Assembly: GCA_037013495.1 (NCBI GenBank)
Contig: CM072808.1
Coordinates: 14,857,319-14,921,318, forward strand
Reading direction: 5' to 3'
DNA from: Hippophae tibetana
Taxonomy: Eukaryota; Streptophyta; Magnoliopsida; Rosales; Elaeagnaceae
DNA length: 64,000 bases
Position 1 is the first letter of the stretch; every line of letters starts with the position of its first letter. Positions 35,484 through 45,158 of the stretch are shown here, piece by piece. Both the position numbers and the translations under genes were made by a program. Under the pieces are notes generated by a model. That model had not been told where the DNA came from. It did no database searches and was given only the letters and a program-made list of their open reading frames with translations.

Positions 35484-36770
35484 AAAACTTGATAAGCGAA
35501 AACCGACATCACCGATTCTTGCCAATACTTTGGTTTTAATATTTATAAAACTCTCGCAAGTGCACGAATCATTTCGAAGAAAAAGATAAGTATATTCCCA
35601 AGGTCGATTTAAGGAAGGAATGTATATGGTTTTTAATTTATTATTCAAACTTTCAAAAACAAAATTAAATCCTAAACATCCTGTCATGATATTTTGGGGT
35701 TTTGTATTTTTAATCTACTTACATAAAAATAAACATAGATTCAATAAACATTTATGCAAATTTTATCATTTATAATGGCGGAGTATTTATGGATATAATA
35801 ACTAAGTTAATTATGCTTCCTCATATTATTTAGGTTATTAAAGATATTAATTGATATTTATTGATTCTCCCTTTTTTGTATGAATACCACCTTTGGTGGG
35901 GTTAGATATTCTTTGTTAACTAAACAAATCAATTAACACTTAAGGGTGGGGTTGATAACCAATTTGCTTAATTAAATTAATTCTTTTTTCTAAGAGATTG
36001 AAAATGAACCATTTAAATGCCACCTTTGGTGGGGTTAGACAGTTTAAACTTTATTCAAGGTGTCCAAATTAAACCTAAGAATTTAGTTATCCGAGTACTA
36101 ACTTTCAAGTTTTAAAACCACTACTCAAAACATGTTGTCAATACATTTTCAGATAATAATTCTTATAAAAACTTTTGAAATAGAGCTTCACTCTAACTAC
36201 CAGGCGATTGTACCAACAAATAAAAGAGCACTACTCTAAATTAGACAGGATAACTAAATCTTAAAATCTAATTTTCAGATTTAAGTTTGTGATGAAAAAT
36301 AATATATTTCTCTCTAAAATTCTTAATATAAAATCTTGAATAAAAAGAAAATCAATTCATTTTAGAGATTTTTACCTATTTAATATTTTGCAAGCATAAC
36401 AACGTTATTATTACATCATGATTATAAACAGCCAGCACAGTTAAATTTAATCACAGACAAATTAAATATAACATGTAAGAATAAAGCATAAAAAATAACT
36501 GTAAAGAAAATAAAATCCTTACACAACTTCGACATTATTCCCGTTGCTAGAAAACCTCCAAGCGGAATTTGAACTTCCATTTATTGAATCAAAAAGCTAA
36601 AAAATTACAAAAACATAACTAGTTCTTCCCAAAAAGGCAAAAACTCTAAAACTAAGAGAAATTAACTAAGAAAAGCTAAAAACTAAGAAAACTAAAAATC
36701 TAAGAAAAGAGAGAAAGAAAGAGAGAAAAGAATGTATTTTTAGGTGTGTTTAGAAGTGAAGGGAAGAGGG

Positions 36771-36778
36771 TATTTATA
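36771..36778 (-). promoter_or_regulatory. LTR TATA box
   Basis: TATAAATA on the minus strand, about 80 bp downstream of the paired TGACGTCA sites. Confidence 0.75.
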
Positions 36779-36858
36779 GGTGAGGATGGAGAGAAAAAGT
36801 GAGTGAAAAAATGATTAAAAATGGTAAAAACGCAGAGTGCAAATGGTGAGGTCATTGA

Positions 36859-36894
36859 TGACGTCAACATGACGTCATGGGGGCAGCTGCACGT
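36859..36894 (-). promoter_or_regulatory. Paired TGACGTCA sites plus CACGTG
   Basis: Two perfect TGACGTCA palindromes (36859-36866 and 36870-36877), centres 11 bp apart, with CACGTG nearby (36890-36895 by count, within a base). These are typical plant bZIP binding sequences, and the spacing resembles the as-1 element. Binding is inferred. Confidence 0.55.
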
Positions 36895-37262
36895 GAAAAA
36901 TGGGGTGAAATGGCTTCGGCGCGCGCGGATGGGCAGGCGTTGTGCGCTGGGGCACGCGCGGATCTAGAGGAAGGCGTGCGCAGCTTGGCGGGGGACTGGG
37001 GCGCTGCCCGCGCGGGGCTCGGCGCGGTTGGGAGGCGCGATTTTCTCTTTTTTGACATTTTTGACCCATTTTGTCCAATTTTTCCATATTTGTTGACCTT
37101 TCCCCATTTATTTATTAATATATTTGTGCTGTATTGCTTCCAGTATTTCTCTTTGAGTCTTTAAGTTACGTTTTTAAGCCAAAATACCTGAAAAACAATA
37201 AAAATACTCGTGATTCCGAAAAAGACAAATATATATAAATATATGATAAAACATATAAATAT

Positions 37263-37310
<48 letters not shown>

Positions 37311-37363
37311 CAATTAATATGCATAAAATCATGGTAATTTTAGTGCTTTTTGAGCACTCATCA

Positions 37364-38605
37364 CAACCCCCAACCAGCTTCTTGCTAGTCCCTTAGCAAG
37401 AGAAGCGATAAAAACTAAAAATTAAACTATCCTAAATCACTTTCGTGGATTTAAACGGTTGCATTTAGCCTATGCAACAAGCCTTTAAACCCCTATGTTG
37501 CCCTAGTGGACGAGTTTGAGTCTCGTGAGGGTTTTCAGTAATGATACCCACAAACATTGAACTAAATGTAAAAATCAAAAGAAACAATAAAAACAATCAA
37601 CTTAAAAACTAAAATTATAACGAAATCAAAAATTAATTTAACAATAAAAGAAAACAACATATCACAAAAATGTCTCATACTTTTTAATATCCTTTAAGAT
37701 CATAATTAAAATCTCAAGCATAAGTTATTTTAATCTCTTTAAACAATCATGATTTTATTATAATAATTAGTGGAAAATCATTTTCATATTTCATATCAAA
37801 AATGTATCAATTTAATTTTACCCAATTTCAGTGTCATGAATCAGAATTCGCTTCGACTCTATTCCTCACAAGTCAATACTCTCAAAACACTGAATCCTAT
37901 GGGTTCAAACACTCAAACTAATTTATATGCGAAAGAGTTGATGTATAGAAATGAACTAATATGTTCACATATGTATAAAGAATAAAGGCTCAAAGTGTTA
38001 TTTTAACATTGATCTCATGAAAGGAATCGAATGTATAAATTATAAAGATATCATATATAAAAATTATTTTCATGCATAAATCAAACTCATTAAGAAAGAA
38101 TTTCAAGATATATGCTTTTTACAAATGAAGAAATTGCAATGACTTTTTAGGGAATTACTTCCTATATCTTTCTTTTGTACTTAGCATGTACTCACAACTT
38201 TGTAGGCAACGTGGGTCATAGTATGTAGATGATACTATATATTTTTTATCTCTCTATTTTTTTTTGTAGATATTTTTCAATATATGTATTTTTTAGAGAG
38301 TCAACCCATGTACAGATTGGTCATTTTTTAGGATTTTGGTGAGTGTTTAATTTTGTGGCTTTTCTGTTTGATCTTGGTTTAGGTAACCCGAGATATGTCT
38401 TTTTTTTATTTTTGTAGCAATCATGCATAAATGAGATATAAGCATATACTATCAATTTCTACTCAAATCATTTAATCTAAACAAAAATAATAAAAAAATA
38501 TATATGATACTCTATTAAGATGAGAAAAAAATTCATACATTCAATGCTAATACCTATAGAGATCATCTAAAAATTTGAATAAATAAGAAATGTGTTTGGA
38601 GTAAA
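37364..38605 (-). mobile_element. 3' interior of a second, tandem family-A unit
   Basis: PPT (37364-37375), PPT hairpin (37380-37401) and 3' noncoding region, very similar to 31926-33170. It lies outside the LTR at 35490-37363, so the order on the minus strand is interior-LTR-interior-LTR. It ends abruptly inside a GTGTTTGGAGTA motif at about 38603-38608, where copia RT begins. Confidence 0.9.
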
Positions 38606-39845
38606 AACAACTTAAGCATTCTTCAATAAGGGCATTATTGGCCATATCGGTACATCATGTTATGGAGCTAGAGTAACTCATGTAGAAATAACCTTCCTTT
38701 GTGGTAGGTTGGAAGAGCAGATTTACATGGACCAACTTTGGGCTTTGTAGAACCTAGAAAGGATCACATGATGTGCCTGCTTAAAAAATGCTTGTATGGA
38801 TGGAAACAATCTTTAAGGTGTTGGTACAGGTGTTTTGATGAATATATGACTAGTGTTGATTTTATGAGAAGTGATTAAGACCCATGTATATACTTGAGAA
38901 ATGTTGGAATTACAAATGCAGTACACCTCCAATTGTATATCGATGACATGTTAGTTGCTAGTAAGAGCAAGGTGGAAGGGAGAAGAATCAAGGAGTTATT
39001 GGGGATTGAAATTAGGAGGAATAGAAGCTCAAAAGAGCTAATGGTTACTCAGACTCAATATATTAGGAAATTATTGAAAAAGCTTGCTATGAAATTATCA
39101 ACCCTACTTGAGCTCCATTGGCTACTCATTTCAAACTGTCAAGATCTTGCTCACCAAAGATAAGGAAAGATACGGGGTATATGGACAAAGGTACTCTATT
39201 CTAGTGGTGAGGGGTGCTTAATGTACATAGTGGTTTGCACAATACCTGATTTGGCTCATAGTGCTAGCTTGGTTAGTATGTATATGAGCAAACTAGGAAA
39301 AAAGTCATTGGGAAGTTATAAAATGGGTACTAAGATACTTAAAAGGGTCTGCCACCATTGGAATAAAATATGTTGATGTAGGAAGCAAAGCAAGAGTGGT
39401 AGGTTTTGTAGACTTAGACTTTGTATGTGACATGGACAAGAGATGGTCTTTAATTAGTTATTTGTTCCAGTTTGTTGGTGGACGTGCTAGCTAGAAAACT
39501 AATTTGCAGAGAGTTGTGGCACTATTTTCAACCGAGGCTGAATGTGTAGCTACCACTGAAGCTATGAAAGCTCTCTAGTTAAGTGAGTTAGTGGAGGAGT
39601 TGGGATGAATGCAGAGAGCAATAGAAGTGTACAGTGATAATTAGGGGGAAGTACACTTGTCTTGGAACCCTTGGCATCATGAAAAGACTTCATTTCATGA
39701 AGGATGTAACAGAAGATAAGCTGGTGTAGCTAAAGAATATTCACACAAGCAAAACTTAATCTGATATCCTCACAAACGTAGTCCCATCACACAATTTTTC
39801 ACTGTGTAAAAGCTTGGTGAACATAAAAGAGGGTACTAACAATGG
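38606..39845 (+). pseudogene. Copia RT and RNase H remnant, continuation
   Basis: Continues the copia element interrupted after 30228. It includes SIRALLAISVHHVMELEQL with frame changes, QIYMDQ, YGWKQSLRCWYRCF, and an intact LYIDDMLVAS box with LLGIEIRRN (38894-39163). RNase H pieces follow, including CLMYIVV, VLRYLKGSATIGIKY, CDMDKRWSLISYLF and FSTEAECVATTEAMKAL. About 100 codons between the two halves are missing, judged against copia RTs in general. Stops and frameshifts make it non-functional. Confidence 0.8.
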
Positions 39846-40297
39846 ACCAATGGATAAAGAACAAGTGGAGAGATGTAGAGTTGCAGAATTGGCATTCTTC
39901 TTGGCACCAAGGTAGAGTTTTTTTGTTATATGGTACCAAAGAAGAAATAATACACCACTTGTACATGGACCAAAAGCCACTCTAATATTGTACACCTAGG
40001 ATTATGTAGTCTGATGTTGTAACTAACAACAATAAAAATAATGCCTAGGGATCTCAATTAGTGTAACTAATTCACAAACAGAAAGATACGCACTCAGAAA
40101 GCAAGAGTGATGGAGATAATCATCGTGTAGCTAGTGATGAGTGGGTGATTCTTGAGGTGGAGAAAAAGGTTATCTTCACTATTATGAAGACGAATGTAGA
40201 GGAAATCTTGTATGAATACCAAGGTGTAAACTTGATACATGAATATACAAGGAGTTTCTGCAAAGTGTGTGCATTGATGTGCGATGATCATTGATTG
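39846..40297. other. Unassigned; possibly the remnant copia 3' LTR
   Basis: No gene. It lies between the copia RNase H remnant and the LTR at 40298. It may contain that element's 3' LTR, but no partner LTR was found to prove it. Confidence 0.4.
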
Positions 40298-40557
40298 TGT
40301 TAAGTTATATTTGATATTATAATTCACTTGTACTACACTTGTACTACACTTGTATTATTTCACTTGTACTACACTTCCACTATTTCACTTGTACTACACT
40401 TCTACTATTTCACTTATACTATACTTACTATTTCACTTGTACTATACTTGTACTACACTTGTTACAACCCTATAAATAAGATTCTCTATGTACATTCTAA
40501 AACACACCAATACAACATTAAATCATTCTTTCTTCTTATCTCTCTATACTCTTCACA
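40298..40557 (+). mobile_element. Copia 5' LTR
   Basis: 260 bp, TGTTAAG..TTCACA. The first half is made of short repeats around CACTTGTACTACACTT; TATAAATA is at 40471-40478. The 3' LTR is 46 bp longer because it has more of these repeats. Confidence 0.95.
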
Positions 40558-40569
40558 TGGTATCAGAGC
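40558..40569 (+). other. Copia primer binding site
   Basis: TGGTATCAGAGC directly after the LTR, the standard initiator-Met tRNA site. Confidence 0.95.
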
Positions 40570-40620
40570 CTCTCATATAACTCTAAAATTTCTATCAAAA
40601 TTTTACCTCTCTTCATCACA

Positions 40621-40740
40621 TCCAACCCGGCTCACCCTAACTTGGCTCACTCTCAACCCAATTCACCCCAACCTGGCTCACTCCAACCCGGCTCATTCCA
40701 ACCCGGCTCACTCCAACCCGGCTCACCTCAACCTGGTTCC
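40621..40740 (+). repeat. 15-bp minisatellite in the copia leader
   Basis: About eight tandem units of CTCACTCCAACCCGG and variants between PBS and gag. The unit length is a multiple of three and one frame stays open (SNPAH repeats), but no gene is implied. Confidence 0.85.
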
Positions 40741-40835
40741 AGGCTAGTTTTCAACTCCTCTTTTCATTTTTAAGGATATCTCCTTTATACTGTTTCTATA
40801 TATTTGCTTTATATTTCCTCCATTATTTCGTTAAA

Positions 40836-42044
40836 ATGGACCGAAATGATGTCCCCAAACCAATCTCTACCACCCTTGATGATACTAACTACCTAGCCTG
40901 GGCACAAGCAATGAAAAGTTTCTTGAAAGGACGCAAGCTATGGCATTTCATAACTAGCGATATCTCTATACCCATCCAAGAAACCACTGAAAACAACTCC
41001 TTATTTGTTGACACTACCAAAGAAGTTTTCCAATTTCTTGAGGCTCGCTTCACTACAATAGATTTGGCCAACCAATATCAACTTCTAACAACTCTTCATA
41101 CCAAATGCCAAAGGGCTGATCAAACCATTAACCAATTTCTCTCTAAAATGCATACTATTTGGGATCAACTCGCTCTCTCTAAACCAACTTGGATGAACAA
41201 GATTGATGTTGAGATGTTTTCAACTTACCGTAATCACCAGCGTCTTGTTATTTTTCTCATGGCTCTCCATGATCGATTTGAACCTGTTCGGGCTTCCTTA
41301 CTCCATCGGATTCCTTTTTCATCCTTACATACTGTTGTGACCGAGCTTCGCTCTGAAGAAACTCGGATGGGGGTTTTCAAAGTTCATCATACAGATTCTG
41401 TTCTTGCCACCCCATTTTATCGCCCTAAAGAAGGTTCTAAAGAGGACTTCAAACATCAAGGTTGCACCTACTATCACAACCCCAATCATGAGCTTCTTAT
41501 ATGTCCCATTCGGGTATGTATATATTGTTACAAGAAGGGTCCAGAACACTTTAACAAAGATTTCTTTCGGAATCCCTCTCAGCATTCCTCATGGAATCCC
41601 TCTCAACATGCTTCAGGTAGAAATAGTAACTCATCTATCACTGCTATTGTTTCTGAGGATAATCATGACAAATTTACCTTCTCTACTCAAGAACTTGAAG
41701 GTCTTCTTAAAAATGTTCTCTCACAATCTAGTAATCCTCCTCCTACTGCCTTGTCTCTCACATCAGGTAAATCTTTATGGTATTTTGATTCTGCTTGTTG
41801 TAACCATATGACTCATGATACTCACATCTTCTCTCCCACACAATCTTCCATCTCCAAACCTTTAATTCAAACTGCCAATGGTTCACATATACATGTTAAT
41901 GTTATAGGACAAGTTTCCACATCTTCTATATCACTTTCTGACACCTTTCATATTCCCAACCTTACTCTAAATCTTATTTTCGTTGTTCAATTATGTGAAC
42001 ATGGTCTTACTATTACTTTTTCCTCTTTTGATTGTCATGTGTAG
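40836..42044 (+). pseudogene. Copia gag and start of protease
   Basis: 402 codons from ATG 40836: N-terminal DTNYLAWAQAMKSFLKGRKL, the gag capsid region, and a decayed CCHC knuckle (CIYCYKKGPEHFNKDFF). The protease site then reads WYFDSACCNHMT where copia proteases have DSGA. It ends at TAG 42042-42044, where CAG is expected, so pol would originally have been read through in the same polyprotein. The substitution at the protease site suggests loss of activity. Confidence 0.9.
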
Positions 42045-44839
42045 GGTCCACAGACAGGACAGATCCTTGGGATAGGCCGTAAGGTTGGACGATTATTTGA
42101 ACTTATCGACCTTCATCTACCCAATTCTCCTCATACTTCTATTGCTGCCTCTACTACTCCTATCAACCTATGACATGCTCGTCTAGGCCATACGTCTATA
42201 GGACGTCTTTGTCCCTTAGCATCTTTTGGTAAATTAGGATCTGTTTCTATTTCTGATAATATAAATTGTTTGCCTTGTCAGTTGGGAAACAATCTGCTTT
42301 ATGTTTTAATAAAAGTGATTCTACTTATGTCTCCCCTTTTGACTTAATTCATTCTTATGTTTAGGGTCCATCCCCACATCCTACTATGGGGGGATGTGTT
42401 TACTTTTTCATTTTTATTGATGATTATTCAAGATTCACATGGATTTTTCTCATGAAACATAGATCTGAATTACCCAAAATTTATTATGATTTTGCCCAAA
42501 TGGTTAAAACCCAATATTTTCAAAATATCAAAGTACTTAGAGCTGATAATGCTATGGAATATAAAGAAACAATTTTTTTAAATTTTCTTCAACAAAATGG
42601 GACTCTTTCTCAATATTCTTGTCCTGGCACATCTCAAAAAAATGGAAGAGTTGAGCGAAAACACATACATATTCTTAATACTGTTCACACTCTCCTCATT
42701 TCTAATTCTTATCCTGAATGCTTTTGGGGTGAAGCAGCTCTTACGAATGTTTATACCATCAATCGTGTTCCCATGCCTATTATTTACAATCAATCCCCTT
42801 ATAAGCATCTCTATAGTACTTCTCCATCTTATGAACTGCTCAAAGTGTTTGGTTGTGCCTGTTTTGTTTTTCTTCACCCTCATGAACACAATAAATTAGA
42901 ATCGTGTGCGTGTCTTTGTTGTTTCTTAGGGTATGGAATATAACACAAAGGCTATCGTTGTTGGGACCATATCTCTAAATGATTGCGCATCTCTCGTCAT
43001 GTCATCTTTTGGGAAGATAAAATCTTTTCCTTTATTTCCCCATTTCATGTTTAATCTCCTACCTCATTCTTATTCTTTAATGACCCAAATATTGATTTAT
43101 TTCCTCCTGACATTGTTCCATTACCCTCACCATTGTCTACTACGGCTTCTCCTAATGTGTCTGCTCCTTCTGTTGATCCTACCATAACAACATCTTCTGA
43201 AGACCACCTACCTGATTGTCCAGAGTCATCACTTCGTCGTTCTGCTCGTGTAAGTAGTCTTCCTTTTCATCTTCATGATTACCAATGTTTCTCTACTATT
43301 ATGTATCATCATGAACCCCAAAACTATAGAAAAGCTAGTTCTAACCCTCATTGGCAGCAAGCTATGACAGATGAATTACAGGCATTAACAAAAGCACATA
43401 CATGGGATCTTATTGATCTTCCATCTAATAAATCTTTGATTGGTTGTAAGTGGATTTTCAAAATCAAAACTCATTCAGATGGGTCTGTGGAACGATATAG
43501 AACTCGGCTAGTTGCAAAGGGTTTTACACAAGAATATGGAATCGACTATGAAGAAACTTTTGCACCTGTAGCTCGCCTCACCTCTGTTCGAAGTATCATT
43601 GATGTTGTTGCTGCCCGTAATTGGAACATGTTTCAAATGGATGTCAAAAATGATTTTCTCAATGGAGACATAACTGAGGAAGTTTATATGAAACCTCCTC
43701 CTGGATTGACTCATTCACCTCATCAAGTATGCAGACTTCGCCATGCTCTCTATGGCCTCAAACAAGCTCCTCGAGCTTGGTTTTCTAAATTCAGCTCTAC
43801 ACTTACTGACTTTGGCTTCACTTCCAGTTCTTATGACTCCGGTCTCTTTATTCGGAAGACTCCCACTAGTGTAACACTTCTACTCCTTTATGTAGATGAT
43901 ATGATCATAACAGGGAATAACTCTAATGGAATTATTGATCTCAAGCAGTTTCTGAGCCATCAATTTGAAATGAAAGACCTTGGTCATCTCCACTACTTCT
44001 TGGGCCTAGAAATATCATCTGATTTTCAAGGATATTATCTCTCTCAAGAAAAGTACTCTTCCGATATTATTAATCGGGTTGGCCTTACTGATTGCAAAAT
44101 TGCATCAACACCTCTAGAAACTAATGTCAAACTTACTCCATTAGATGGTACTATTCTCTCAGATGCCATATACAGACAACTAGTAGGCAGTCTTGTTTAT
44201 CTCATAGTCACTCGTCCTGACATTGCCTATGTTGTTCATCTGGTTAGTCAATTCATGTCTACTCCACGGTCTACCCATTATACTGTGGTTCTTTGCATTC
44301 TCCGCTACATCAAAGGCACCATGTTTCACGGTCTCCACTTCTCCAACAAGTCTAATCTTCTACTTTCTGCCTATTCTGATGCTGATTGGGCAGGTGACCC
44401 AACTGATCATCGCTCTACCACTGGATATTGTTTCTTTCTTGGAAACTCTCTCATATCTTGGCAAAGCAAGAAATAATCTCTCACTTCTCGATCCAACACT
44501 GAAGTTGAATATCGTACTCTTGTTGACACCACTCAAGAACTTCTTTGGCTCCATTGGTTACTTGCTGATATGAGTGTTCTCCAATCAACTACAACTATCC
44601 TATATTGTGACAATCAGAGTGCTATTCAGATTGCTCACAATAATGTATTTCATGAAAGAACAAAACATATCGAGATTGATTGTTATTTTGTTCGTCAACA
44701 TGTTTTTCAAGACACTGTTTGTCTTAAATCAATATCCTACATAGATCAAACAACTGACATCTTCACCAAATCTCATCTACTAGGTAGATTTCAAGAATTA
44801 GTTTCCAAACTCAAGTTGATTGTTTCTCTTCCTCCTTGA
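42045..44839 (+). pseudogene. Copia pol: integrase, RT, RNase H, with stops
   Basis: Continues the polyprotein. The GAG-pre-integrase motif HARLGHTSIGRL comes first, then a one-base deletion near 42288. Integrase follows (FIDDYSRFTWIFLMKH, RADNAMEY, QNGRVERKH-like), then RT open over 43133-44476 (GCKWIFKIKTHSDG, RLVAKGFTQEYGIDY, YGLKQAPRAWF, LLLLYVDDMIITGN) and RNase H (AYSDADWAGDPTDHRST, YCDNQSAIQIAHN). Stops are at 42171, 42362, 42941, 43052, 42989 and 44474. Most fit one C-to-T or G-to-A change from Trp, Gln or Arg codons. The RT active site is intact. Confidence 0.9.
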
Positions 44840-44841
44840 GT

Positions 44842-44852
44842 TTAAGGGGGGA
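44842..44852 (+). other. Copia polypurine tract
   Basis: TTAAGGGGGGA directly before the 3' LTR. Confidence 0.9.
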
Positions 44853-45158
44853 TGTTAAGTTATATTTGATATTGTAATTCACTTATACTTTACTTGTACT
44901 ACACTTGTATTATTTCACTCTACTACACTTGTATTATTTCACTTGTACTACACTTCTACTATTTCACTTGTACTACACTTCTACTATTTCACTTGTACTA
45001 CACTTACTATTTCACTTGTATTACATTTGTACTACATTTGTATTACATTTGTACTACACTTGTTACAACCCTATAAATAGGGTTTTCTATGTACATTCTA
45101 AAACACATCAATACAACATTAAATCATTCTTTCTTCTTATCTCTCTATACTCTTCACA
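44853..45158 (+). mobile_element. Copia 3' LTR
   Basis: 306 bp, TGTTAAG..TTCACA, with TATAAATA at 45072-45079. It matches the 5' LTR closely apart from repeat number and a few substitutions. Confidence 0.95.

Larger units (their letters stand above)
30229..37363 (-). mobile_element. Non-autonomous family-A element, both LTRs present
   Basis: A 7.1-kb minus-strand element: 5' LTR 35490-37363, PBS 35466-35483, noncoding interior, PPT 31926-31937, 3' LTR 30229-31925. No gag, protease or pol is detectable in the 3.56-kb interior. The interior instead holds leader repeats, TTAA-rich repeats, two tandem hairpins and the conserved 3' region. It is probably mobilised in trans, if at all. It forms part of a larger array (see 37364-38605). 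Confidence 0.9.
35490..37363 (-). mobile_element. 5' LTR of the non-autonomous element
   Basis: 1,874 bp, full length. It carries both CCACCTTTGGTGG palindromes (35887-35899 and 36020-36032), a GC-rich island (about 36840-37050) and an intact TGACGTCA pair (36859-36877). It also serves as the 3' LTR of the partial upstream unit at 37364-38605, so it is shared in a tandem array. Confidence 0.95.
40298..45158 (+). mobile_element. Ty1/copia element, nearly complete
   Basis: A 4.86-kb element with LTRs (40298-40557 and 44853-45158), initiator-Met PBS, gag-protease, integrase, RT, RNase H and PPT in order. The RT style suggests the Ale/Ivana group, but this is not settled. The flanks GATTG and AACTG agree at three of five bases, both differences being transitions, so the target duplication may have decayed. 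Seven in-frame stops and one frameshift make it defective, though it is much less decayed than its neighbours. Confidence 0.95.

Noticed and set aside
40328..40747. 139-codon ORF over the copia 5' LTR and leader
   Set aside because: It is produced by the CACTTGTACTA and 15-bp repeats; the real gag starts at 40836.
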